Shown here piece after piece: positions 43,663 to 51,723 of a stretch of 64,000 nt of DNA (position 1 is its first letter; every line of letters starts with the position of its first letter). Below the pieces are notes generated by a model. It saw only the letters and a program-made list of their open reading frames with translations. It was not told the DNA's origin and did not search any database. This DNA is from Cellvibrio sp. PSBB006 (lineage in GTDB: Bacteria; Pseudomonadota; Gammaproteobacteria; Pseudomonadales; Cellvibrionaceae): the NCBI RefSeq assembly GCF_002162135.1, contig NZ_CP021382.1:2602001-2666000 (forward strand), written 5' to 3'. The translations under genes were made by a program, and so were the position numbers.

Positions 43663-45882
43663 ATGAATGATTTCAAGCAAAGCGGCATGATCGGCGTCGC
43701 CAAGCCGCGCATCGACGGCCCCAAAAAACTCACCGGCCAGGCACACTACGCGGCGGACAATCGCTTCCCCGGCATGGTGTACGCCTACGGTGTGTTCAGC
43801 ACCATTCCTAAAGGTCGCATTACCAAGCTCGATACTGCGCGCGCGCTGAACATGCCGGGCGTGATCGATGTGTTTCATCACAACCATTTCCCCAAGCTCT
43901 ACCACTCGCCCAGCTCCATGGCACAAGAAAATCACATGGATGAAACACGCCTGCCGTTTGAAGATGATCGCGTGCATTACGCCGGACAATTTGTGGCGCT
44001 GGTGGTAGCGAATACGTTTGAAGTAGCGCGCGAAGCGGCACGTTTAGTCGATGTTCGCTACGCGGAAGACACGCCCGTCATCACATTGCAACAAGCGATG
44101 GCCAGTGGTGCGAAGATCAAACCGGACAAAGAGAATCAAAGTGCACGCGGCAAACCCAAAGCGGTTTTTCAACAAGCCACCCAACGCATTGACGTAACCT
44201 ACACAACGCCGATAGAAACCCATAATCCCATGGAGATGCATGCCACCACTGCCATGTGGGATGGCAATAATTTACTGATGTACGAAGCAACCCAGGGCGT
44301 TATCTTCGCGCGCAATACCATGGCCAAAATTTTCGGTCTGCCGCCCGAACAAGTGGATGTGCGTGCGCCGTTTATTGGATCAGGTTTTGGTAATAAATTG
44401 TGGATCTGGCCCCACGCCATTGCCACTGCCGCCGCGGCGCGGGAAATTCGTCGGCCGGTGCAATTTGTTGTGCCGCGCGCGCAGATGTTTACCACCACTG
44501 GCCATCGGGCGCCCACCCATCAGCAGATTCGCATGAGCACCGATGATAAAGGTCGGCTTACGTCATTGGAGCATCACACCGTCAACACAACATCCACCAT
44601 CAATACCGTGGTGGAAACGGCGGGCCGTTGCAGCAGCAGTCTTTATAGCTGCCCGAACGTGGACGTCACTCACGGCACATTGCAAGCCAATACCGGCACA
44701 CCCACCGCCATGCGCGCGCCCGGCGCCGCACCGGGTTTATTTGCGTTGGAATCCGCGATCGATGAGATGGCCGAAACACTCGGCATGGACCCGCTGGAAT
44801 TTCGGCGAATTAATTTCACCGATACAGATCAGAGTAATAATTTACCGTTTTCCAGCATTCATTTATTGGAAGCTTACGAACGTGGCGCTGAAAAATTTGG
44901 CTGGGCAAAACGTAATCCTAAAATCGGTTCCATGCGCGACGGCAATGACATCCTCGGCTGGGGACTCGCAGCGTGCAATTGGGAAGCAATGAAAAATGAT
45001 TGTGAAGCCCGCTTGTCCTTGCGCGCCGACGGCAGCGTTTTTGTGTCCTGCGCGACCCAGGATATCGGCACCGGCACTTACACCGTTATTGCGCAAACCG
45101 CTGCCGCCATAACGGGGGTTCCTCTTGAACGTATTGACGTCGAGATCGGTGATTCCAGTTTTCCTAAAGGCCCATTGGCCGGCGGTTCCTGGGCCACCGC
45201 TACTGTCATGCCAGCGGTCGCCGAAGCCGCGAAAAATGCTATCGAAGAACTCAAGGAATATGCCGCCGATGAAGGTGGCATTTTTGCCGATGCAAAAAAA
45301 GACGCTCTGCGTTTTGAAAACGGCAAACTTATCGGCCCGAACAATCGCGCGGTGGCGTTTCCAGAAATACTGAAAGCCAAAAAACTCGCCAACGCCGACG
45401 GCACCGCCAAAACCTCTGGCAGAACCAACGAAAAATATTCCTATAAATCCTTCGGCGCGCACTTTGTCGAAGTGCGTTGGGACCCCGGCATCTCACGGCT
45501 ACGCGTCTCCCGCGTTGTCAGCGCCATTGATGTGGGTCAGATCGTCAATGAAAAGACCGCGAAGAATCAGGTCGAAGGCGCCGTTGTGATGGGCATCGGC
45601 ATGGCGCTGTTCGAACACACAGACTACGACACCCGCACCGGGCGGCCAGTCAACAACGACCTCGCGGAATATATGATGCCCGTCCATGCCGACCAACCGC
45701 CGGAACTGGATGTAATCTTGCTCGATCACCCGGATTACAACTTCAGCGAGTTTGGTGCGCGCGGTATCGGTGAGATCGGGATTACCGGGTTGGCGGGGGC
45801 GGTTGCCAACGCGGTGTATCATGCGACGGGCAAACGTATTCGTGATTTGCCCATTTCGTTGGAGAAATTGATGGCGGTGTGA
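43663..45882 (+). CDS. paoC: Aldehyde oxidoreductase molybdenum subunit, PaoC-like
   Basis: A 739-residue xanthine-oxidase-family catalytic subunit that binds the molybdenum cofactor (MCD form in E. coli). IGVAKPRIDGPKKLTGQAHYAAD opens the domain. RAPGAAPGLFALESAIDEMA and GSWATATVMPAV are cofactor-binding regions. The base glutamate lies in ARGIGEIGITG near the C-terminus. An AAGGAG site precedes the start. moaA, moaB and moeA are 7-12 kb away. Such enzymes need a dedicated chaperone (PaoD), and none is seen in this window. Confidence 0.93.
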   Translation: MNDFKQSGMIGVAKPRIDGPKKLTGQAHYAADNRFPGMVYAYGVFSTIPKGRITKLDTARALNMPGVIDVFHHNHFPKLYHSPSSMAQENHMDETRLPFEDDRVHYAGQFVALVVANTFEVAREAARLVDVRYAEDTPVITLQQAMASGAKIKPDKENQSARGKPKAVFQQATQRIDVTYTTPIETHNPMEMHATTAMWDGNNLLMYEATQGVIFARNTMAKIFGLPPEQVDVRAPFIGSGFGNKLWIWPHAIATAAAAREIRRPVQFVVPRAQMFTTTGHRAPTHQQIRMSTDDKGRLTSLEHHTVNTTSTINTVVETAGRCSSSLYSCPNVDVTHGTLQANTGTPTAMRAPGAAPGLFALESAIDEMAETLGMDPLEFRRINFTDTDQSNNLPFSSIHLLEAYERGAEKFGWAKRNPKIGSMRDGNDILGWGLAACNWEAMKNDCEARLSLRADGSVFVSCATQDIGTGTYTVIAQTAAAITGVPLERIDVEIGDSSFPKGPLAGGSWATATVMPAVAEAAKNAIEELKEYAADEGGIFADAKKDALRFENGKLIGPNNRAVAFPEILKAKKLANADGTAKTSGRTNEKYSYKSFGAHFVEVRWDPGISRLRVSRVVSAIDVGQIVNEKTAKNQVEGAVVMGIGMALFEHTDYDTRTGRPVNNDLAEYMMPVHADQPPELDVILLDHPDYNFSEFGARGIGEIGITGLAGAVANAVYHATGKRIRDLPISLEKLMAV

Positions 45883-45963
45883 GGGAAGCACTCACACCGC
45901 CAAGTTGATTCACACCAACTATGCGCATAGGATATACAATGATTTTTAAAAAGGTCATCGCCC

Positions 45964-46434
45964 GTGCAACAGGAAAACGCCCCCTCATTTGCCATCCACC
46001 AGGTTAACCTCACCGATATTTTTACGCTTCATGCCAAGCTTCCTGAAATGCGCGCGGCAGAAAGCATTGAACATTATATCAACCGAATTAAAAAACGTCC
46101 TTATTTAGCACTGGCGGCCTACGTCGATAATCAGCCTATCGGGTTCAAGTTAGGTTATGCGGAAAGTGAACAAACATTTTATAGCTGGCTCGGAGGTGTA
46201 ATGCCAGATTATCGGCGAATGGGTGTAGCAAAAGCCTTGATCGACGCCCAAGAGAAATGGGCGAAATATGCTGGATACAAAACACTTAGCGTAAAATCCA
46301 TGAACCGCTATCCCGGTATGTTGCGACTATTAATTGGTGCGGGTTATGTGATTGATGGATATGAAGCGAATGGCGACCCGATGGAGGCGAAGATTTTGTT
46401 CTCTAAAAATATTACCAAACCGTTAAATGTATAG
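45964..46434 (+). CDS. GNAT-family acetyltransferase
   Basis: A 156-residue protein with a GTG start. The acetyl-CoA loop is in GGVMPDYRRMGVAKALIDAQEKWAKYAGYKTLSVKS, and the final strand in GMLRLLIGAGYVIDGYE. Substrate is unknown. Codon use is a little more AT-rich than the pao genes upstream. The 166 bp after it hold nothing clear. Confidence 0.85.
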   Translation: MQQENAPSFAIHQVNLTDIFTLHAKLPEMRAAESIEHYINRIKKRPYLALAAYVDNQPIGFKLGYAESEQTFYSWLGGVMPDYRRMGVAKALIDAQEKWAKYAGYKTLSVKSMNRYPGMLRLLIGAGYVIDGYEANGDPMEAKILFSKNITKPLNV

Positions 46435-46600
46435 TCCCCATATTTCTAATTAATACACTCATTATAATCACCAACTTGGCCCAAGGCTTGCAACTCTATC
46501 ATCCGGCCTTCGGCGAGGAGCTTATTTCAAGCTATCCAATAACACGCAAGTGCTTGAGATCGCCGAGAAAAGTGTCTGACATTATTTTAAGGCGATCGCT

Positions 46601-47404
46601 ATGGAACATATTGCAACCAGTAAAAATTTCAAAACCTTGGCAAGAATGGGATACGGTGCCAGAGGTGTGGTTTATCTGATGATCGGTGGACTGGCGTTGT
46701 TAACCGCGTTTGGAGAAGGTGGAAAAACAACGGACAGCAGGGGCGCGATTACAGAAATTATGCAGCAGCCTTTTGGTGAAATATTGCTGACGATTTTAAT
46801 TATCGGATTGCTGGGCTATGTCGTGTGGCGGTTTACTCAGGCGGTGAAAGATGCGGACGGCCATGGCAATGATCCCAAAGGTCTGGCAGTGCGCAGTGGA
46901 CTGTTTATCAGCGCGATCTCGCATTTATTTTTAGCTTTCTGGGCGACGATGTTATTGCTGGGTGAAGAAAGCAGTAGCGACGCCAGCGGCGGCGGTATGC
47001 AGGAAAACGGTCAGGCTTTTTTGCAAACCGATATCGGCCAGATGGTGCTCGGCATCGTCGGTTTAATTGTTATCGGCGTCGGTTTTGCGCATATGTATAA
47101 AGGCTGGCAGAGTCGCTTTGAGCGCTACATGGATATTCCCGGAAACCAACAACAATGGGCGCGACCTGTGTGCCGATTCGGTTTGATCGCGCGCGGCATT
47201 GTGTGGTGTATCGTCGGCTGGTTTTTGGCTCGCTCTGCATTGCTCGCGGGCAGTGGCGACATAAAAGGCATTGCCGAGGCGCTGGATACTTTGCGCAACA
47301 CCACCTATGGAATCTGGTTATTCAGTATTGTTGCGGCCGGCCTGGTGGCGTTTGGTGTGTACAGTGTGCTGGAAGCCTTGTATCGACGAATCAATACCGA
47401 TTAA
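46601..47404 (+). CDS. DUF1206 membrane protein
   Basis: A 267-residue protein with six hydrophobic segments arranged as three repeated units of two helices (about 15-90, 100-175, 185-262). Each unit begins with a pattern like RMGYGARGVVYLMIGGLAL (first copy) or RFGLIARGIVWCIVGWFLA (third copy). This triple repeat defines DUF1206. Function unknown. An AAGG site precedes the ATG. Confidence 0.88.
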   Translation: MEHIATSKNFKTLARMGYGARGVVYLMIGGLALLTAFGEGGKTTDSRGAITEIMQQPFGEILLTILIIGLLGYVVWRFTQAVKDADGHGNDPKGLAVRSGLFISAISHLFLAFWATMLLLGEESSSDASGGGMQENGQAFLQTDIGQMVLGIVGLIVIGVGFAHMYKGWQSRFERYMDIPGNQQQWARPVCRFGLIARGIVWCIVGWFLARSALLAGSGDIKGIAEALDTLRNTTYGIWLFSIVAAGLVAFGVYSVLEALYRRINTD

Positions 47405-47587
47405 CACATAAGAATTACGCAAAACCATCGTTTTATCCAGAGCCGTTTCCAGAAAAACAAAGTCCGATCTAGGATTCCGCACAAGTCCATGCTTAAATTG
47501 AACGTTCGGATATACAGGGAATATCAGCAATGGTGAAGGCAATCCCTGAATCACTATAAATAAACATCGACTTGGGGATTTTTAATC

Positions 47588-48682
47588 ATGTGGAGCCTGT
47601 TGCGGGTTTGTGCCGTGTTGGCACTGGGTTTTATTGCGTTAAATGGTTATGCAGCCGACGTTGCTATTAAAAAGTTATATAAAAGCAAATGGCTTCAATT
47701 GGAAACCGAGAACTTTATTGTCCTCACCGATGCAAAGGAAAAACAAGCCAAAGACATGGCGCTGGAGCTTGAACATTTCCGCCACTTCACCGCGTTCCTG
47801 CTGGGCTATGAACAACATCCGCTTAACCAAAAAGTCCCGGTCATCCTGGCCAAAAATAGAAGCTCATTTAAATCCATGGGCTTTTTCGACAACCTCGCTG
47901 GTATCTTTGTACAAAACCATGGCTACGTTATTTTTGCCCGCGCCGATGGTTTTAAGTCTTCCGCGCAGGGCAAAGGTAATTGGGGGCGCGCCGTGGTGTT
48001 GCATGAGCTGATGCATCTGCTGGTTAACAACTCGTCTTTGGAGTTCGCCCGCCCATTTTGGTACAACGAAGGTATTGCTGAATATTTCGGAACCTATCTG
48101 GAAAAGGACGGCCATGTCATCCTCGGGGACATGAGTGTACTTGGTGACCGGTTTTATACCATGTTGACCCGCAACGGCGGCGGTTTTGAAGGCATAGATT
48201 CAGAGTCATTACTCAAGACGCGACAAGCCGACCTGGAATTTCACGAAAAGATGAACAATCAACAAAGCCGTGAATACAGTAAATTTTATGCGCGCTCGGC
48301 AGCGGTGGTGCATTATCTCAACAGTGACCCGGCAAGGCGTCAGCAACTTTACAGATACCTCGCACTGATCGACAAGGGACATTCAGTCGATGATAGTTTT
48401 GCTTATATCTTTGAGATGTCTTATGCCGAGTTCGACAAAAATGTCGCCGACTACATATTCGGCAAATATGTCCTGGCACGCACCTTTCCTATCGGGCCGG
48501 GTGGCATTGAGTTTCCTGAAACATCCTATACCGTTAGAAAAGTGCCACAGCGGGAATCCATGGAAACCTTGTTCGGCAAGATCATGATGCTGCCCAGAAA
48601 TATTGTTTCTGATGAAGACCGGGAAAATATGTATCAGGATCTTGAAAAGATCTATCCCGATTTCTTTGCGCAAAAAGAATAG
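47588..48682 (+). CDS. Exported gluzincin-type metallopeptidase-like protein
   Basis: A 364-residue protein with a signal peptide (cleavage near NGYAA). VVLHELMHLLV gives the HExxH zinc motif at about 139-143, and NEGIAEYFG places the third zinc ligand glutamate about 27 residues later, as in gluzincins. The early region KWLQLETENFIVLTDA resembles DUF1570/peptidase MA-like domains. The C-terminal 100 residues have no recognised domain. It stands alone, and the leader of rtcB starts 20 bp after its stop. Confidence 0.75.
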   Translation: MWSLLRVCAVLALGFIALNGYAADVAIKKLYKSKWLQLETENFIVLTDAKEKQAKDMALELEHFRHFTAFLLGYEQHPLNQKVPVILAKNRSSFKSMGFFDNLAGIFVQNHGYVIFARADGFKSSAQGKGNWGRAVVLHELMHLLVNNSSLEFARPFWYNEGIAEYFGTYLEKDGHVILGDMSVLGDRFYTMLTRNGGGFEGIDSESLLKTRQADLEFHEKMNNQQSREYSKFYARSAAVVHYLNSDPARRQQLYRYLALIDKGHSVDDSFAYIFEMSYAEFDKNVADYIFGKYVLARTFPIGPGGIEFPETSYTVRKVPQRESMETLFGKIMMLPRNIVSDEDRENMYQDLEKIYPDFFAQKE

Positions 48683-48702
48683 CAAAAAAATATTCTCATC
48701 GG

Positions 48703-48730
48703 TTGACAGCACAAAAAATCGGCGTATTAT
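48703..48730 (+). promoter_or_regulatory. Strong sigma-70 promoter upstream of the rtcB leader
   Basis: TTGACA at 48703-48708 and TATTAT at 48725-48730 are separated by 16 bases. Transcription would start near 48737. The -10 box lies in a small palindrome, GGCG-TATTAT-CGCC. Confidence 0.7.
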
Positions 48731-48785
48731 CGCCAACAATTTTTCGGGCCAAGCCCATTTACCCATCACAGAGGAGTACTCGTTA

Positions 48786-48815
48786 ATGTCTTATGTAGGA
48801 AAACAATTCGACTAA
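48786..48815 (+). CDS. Nine-codon ORF in the rtcB leader
   Basis: ATG to TAA encodes MSYVGKQFD. A GAGGAG site lies nine to ten bases before the ATG, good enough for translation. The ribosome site is part of a hairpin arm, so translation and folding would compete. The peptide could be a leader peptide. It is too short to judge by coding signal. Confidence 0.4.
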   Translation: MSYVGKQFD

Positions 48816-48876
48816 CACCTTTCGAGTACTCAGGCTTGGAAGGTCATTTACAAAACCTTCCAGGTCAGGCAACTAC

Positions 48877-48915
48877 AAAGCCCTGATCAGGTCACTGTTC
48901 AGGGCTTTTTCTTTT
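48877..48915 (+). terminator. Intrinsic terminator between leader and rtcB
   Basis: AAAGCCCTGA pairs perfectly with TCAGGGCTTT across a 12-base loop, followed by TTCTTTT. rtcB starts 50 bases later, so readthrough would be needed to express rtcB from the upstream promoter. Confidence 0.85.
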
Positions 48916-48964
48916 GGCTCCGGTTGGTTTGATTTATAGATACCCCCTATTGGTAGGTAAAGTC

Positions 48965-50173
48965 ATGCCTGTAAAAATTGAGTTAAACAAAAACGCGAGC
49001 AACGGCATTAAGCCGGTAAAGATTTACACCAACAACATCGAGCAATCTGCGATTACGCAACTGAAACAAATCGCGCAATTACCGATTGTGCATTCACACG
49101 TTGCCGCCATGCCCGATGTTCATACCGGCATCGGTGCCACAGTGGGTTCGGTAATCCCGACACTCAACGCGATTATTCCCGCCGCCGTTGGTGTGGATAT
49201 CGGTTGCGGTATGAGTGCGGTGCGGTTATCGGTGAAGTCTTCGCAACTGCCGGATAATTTATCGCCCATGCGCAGCGCCATCGAGCGCGCCGTACCGGTC
49301 GGCATGCAGGCGCATAAAACGGTGAGCGTGCGCGGGAGTGCGTGCAAACAATTGGCACCGGGTGTGGAGTGGTTATTTGAAAAACATCCGGCTGTAATGA
49401 AGATGCTCAACCAACCGCACACCATCTGGACCAAGCAACTGGGCACGCTCGGCAGCGGCAATCACTTTATTGAAGTGTGCGTCGATGAAAACAAGGATGT
49501 GTGGGTAATGTTGCATTCCGGCAGCCGTGGCATTGGCAATGCGATTGGCCGTTACTTTATCGCGCTTGCGAAAAAAGATATGGGAAAACACATCCACAAC
49601 CTGCCCGACAAAGACCTCGCCTACTTCACCGAAGGCAGCGAGTATTTTGTGGATTACGTGGCCGCGGTGAATTGGGCACAGGAATACGCGCGGCTTAACC
49701 GCGATGAAATGATGGGCCTGGTGTTGCGCGCTATTGCGCCCTTCCTGCCACCGTTTCGCACGGATCGCCACGCGATAAATTGCCATCACAATTACGTCAG
49801 CCGCGAAACACATTACGGCGCGGACGTGATGGTAACGCGCAAAGGCGCCATCAGCGCACGGGACGGCGAACTGGGCATTATCCCCGGCAGCATGGGAGCC
49901 AAATCCTATATTGTTAAAGGAAAAGGCAACCCGGAATCGTTTTGTTCCTGCGCCCACGGCGCTGGCCGAACCATGAGTCGTACCGCCGCGCGCAATAAAT
50001 TTCGCGTAAGCGATTTAGTACAACAAACCAAAGGCGTTGAATGCCGGAAAGATAAAGGAGTGATTGATGAAATACCCTCGGCCTACAAGGATATTGATAC
50101 CGTAATGGAAAACCAGTCGGATCTGGTTGAGGTGGTGCATACGTTAAAGCAGGTTATGTGCATTAAAGGATGA
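48965..50173 (+). CDS. rtcB: RNA ligase RtcB
   Basis: A 402-residue GTP-dependent RNA ligase joining 2',3'-cyclic phosphate and 5'-OH ends. VGVDIGCGMSAVRL has the manganese-binding Asp and Cys. GTLGSGNHFIEV and NCHHNYVSRETHYG supply metal histidines, and CAHGAGRTMSR contains the histidine that is guanylylated (about 331). The length fits the short RtcB form. I use the MPVKIELNK start; an upstream ATG at 48914 lies in the terminator. No rtcA or rtcR is adjacent; instead an EEIQSD-type protein follows. Confidence 0.95.
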   Translation: MPVKIELNKNASNGIKPVKIYTNNIEQSAITQLKQIAQLPIVHSHVAAMPDVHTGIGATVGSVIPTLNAIIPAAVGVDIGCGMSAVRLSVKSSQLPDNLSPMRSAIERAVPVGMQAHKTVSVRGSACKQLAPGVEWLFEKHPAVMKMLNQPHTIWTKQLGTLGSGNHFIEVCVDENKDVWVMLHSGSRGIGNAIGRYFIALAKKDMGKHIHNLPDKDLAYFTEGSEYFVDYVAAVNWAQEYARLNRDEMMGLVLRAIAPFLPPFRTDRHAINCHHNYVSRETHYGADVMVTRKGAISARDGELGIIPGSMGAKSYIVKGKGNPESFCSCAHGAGRTMSRTAARNKFRVSDLVQQTKGVECRKDKGVIDEIPSAYKDIDTVMENQSDLVEVVHTLKQVMCIKG

Positions 50174-50240
50174 GCCACACATATTCATCATGACATCGCT
50201 CCTACAGCGTGACGCAAGAGAGCGACACAAGGAAACGACC

Positions 50241-51179
50241 ATGCAAGAACAACTAGTTGAAGAAATTATTGCCTGTTTACCGCAACACCGAAGTTTATTT
50301 TCCTACTACAAGGACCAGTACGCGGTGTATTTACTACAACGTTTATGCCAGCACGCACCGGAGGATGTAAAACGCTTGCGGCAATCCCGCTGGGGCAAGC
50401 TGCTTAACAAGCCTTTGTTGAACGATGCACTCAAGTACGCGGGCCAGGGAAAATTGGCAGCGGAACACCTGGATTATTTGTGGGCCGCCAACCCGGAGCA
50501 TTATGTGCTGACACTCGGGCGCTGGGGCGAAAAGCGTCGCTATGATTGGGCACAGACCTCGCGCCCCGGTGCCAACCTGGTGTTGCAGTTAAATTTGAAA
50601 AGCGAATACGACCGAGCGTTTCAAGCCATGGCCGGTTGCACAGCCAACGACTTTACCTCGGCAGTGCATCCCTCCAGCCACAAACGCGCAGCGACACTCG
50701 CGTGGGCGCGACTGGATGTGGACTTTGTTACAGGTGAAGTGTTGATTGAAGAAATTCAATCGGATTTGATGCGCGACCTGGAAGCCGTGTATCGCGTGGC
50801 CAAGGAGCGGCCCGCCGACAGCCATGGGCAATTTTATCTGTATGGATTTATGTTTGATAAAACCAAAGCCCTGCAATACTGCGAACAGTTGTTGGCAACG
50901 CAGCGTAAGCTCTGGTCCGAAGCGATGCTCACCGCTGCACTCTGGTTTGTGCATCGGGAGCTGGGTATCAACAAGGTGTATTACCACACCTTTGATACCG
51001 GCAACGCGCTCAAAAATATTCGCTCGCGCAAACCACCGCGCTCGCTGTACACCGACTTGCCGGAGCAATTTTGCTTTCAGCAAACCGAGGAAGCACCGGC
51101 ATTTATCGCCAAGGATAAAAAGGCAACACGACGACTGAAAACTATCAAAAAACCCAAGTGGTATTTGATGGCGAGTTAA
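50241..51179 (+). CDS. EEIQSD-motif protein next to rtcB
   Basis: A 312-residue soluble protein. The N-terminal half (about 1-110) is helical. The C-terminal half has VTGEVLIEEIQSDLMRDLEA (EEIQSD at 170-175) and, about 50-90 residues later, KLWSEAMLTAALWFVHRELGINKVYYHTFDTG. These two blocks match, in order and spacing, the VLFIEEIQSD...ALKRMIRYAAENGF...TTG pattern of a domain in very large phage and plasmid polyvalent proteins. That match is from memory and needs a profile search. Here the domain stands alone, 67 bp after rtcB, so a role in RNA end repair or damage is an inference. The start at 50241 follows a GGAAA site. Confidence 0.6.
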   Translation: MQEQLVEEIIACLPQHRSLFSYYKDQYAVYLLQRLCQHAPEDVKRLRQSRWGKLLNKPLLNDALKYAGQGKLAAEHLDYLWAANPEHYVLTLGRWGEKRRYDWAQTSRPGANLVLQLNLKSEYDRAFQAMAGCTANDFTSAVHPSSHKRAATLAWARLDVDFVTGEVLIEEIQSDLMRDLEAVYRVAKERPADSHGQFYLYGFMFDKTKALQYCEQLLATQRKLWSEAMLTAALWFVHRELGINKVYYHTFDTGNALKNIRSRKPPRSLYTDLPEQFCFQQTEEAPAFIAKDKKATRRLKTIKKPKWYLMAS

Positions 51180-51202
51180 TACACCCACCAACAGGAGGAA
51201 CC

Positions 51203-51577
51203 ATGGTAAAGAAAATCAGCCGGTACTTACCCGGGCTTTCACTGGGTGAAACTGCGCCCGTTTCCAAGGGAACCAAACAGCCCAAACGAAACGGCCACGC
51301 CTTTCACCCGATCATGAACAAGGGCGGCGCCCACGAAAAATCCAAAGGCGCCCAACGCGCAGCGGCCAAGCAACAAACGAATCAGAAGGTTCGGGAGTGG
51401 CTTGGCCGCTCTTTTATGATTTTGAACATCGCTATCACCTTAGGCTGCCAACCGCACACAGCACAAAAATCCCATAGCTTAAGCAAAGCCAATCCAGCCG
51501 ATACCGACAAATCCCTTAACGACCAAGCTTATCTTGTTCAGCTGATCAGGGAATGTTTTGGTTGTCACAGATTCTGA
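51203..51577 (+). CDS. Small basic hypothetical protein
   Basis: A 124-residue protein with a very strong AGGAGG site. Residues 1-65 are lysine- and glutamine-rich (SKGTKQPKRNGHAFHPIMNKGGAHEKSKGAQRAAAKQQTNQKVREW), suggesting nucleic-acid binding. The second half has a short hydrophobic piece (SFMILNIAITLGC) and ends ECFGCHRF, with three cysteines overall. It follows the EEIQSD gene by 23 bp and completes a likely rtcB operon. I do not recognise the family. Confidence 0.6.
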   Translation: MVKKISRYLPGLSLGETAPVSKGTKQPKRNGHAFHPIMNKGGAHEKSKGAQRAAAKQQTNQKVREWLGRSFMILNIAITLGCQPHTAQKSHSLSKANPADTDKSLNDQAYLVQLIRECFGCHRF

Positions 51578-51723
51578 ATTTGTAGTTACTGCCACTAAAG
51601 AAGACCTCAATGCGAAGCTTACTGTAAAGAAATAATAAGTTCTGAACCTTGCTCGCTCTGCGAGTAGAATTTCAATTAAAGGGCGTTTAAGCTCGGGGCC
51701 TTTACATCCATAAGGCACCCATA

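Larger units (their letters stand above)
48737..48915 (+). ncRNA. Structured leader or small RNA before rtcB
   Basis: About 180 bases between the promoter and a terminator. GAGTACTCG at 48774-48782 overlaps the ribosome site of a tiny ORF and can pair with CGAGTACTC at 48823-48831, enclosing the whole ORF in a loop. GGAAGGT pairs with ACCTTCC (about 48838-48862). GTCAGGC near 48864 can also pair with GCCCTGA of the terminator stem, a possible anti-terminator. It may be an attenuator for rtcB or a free small RNA. I cannot match it to a named family. Confidence 0.45.
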
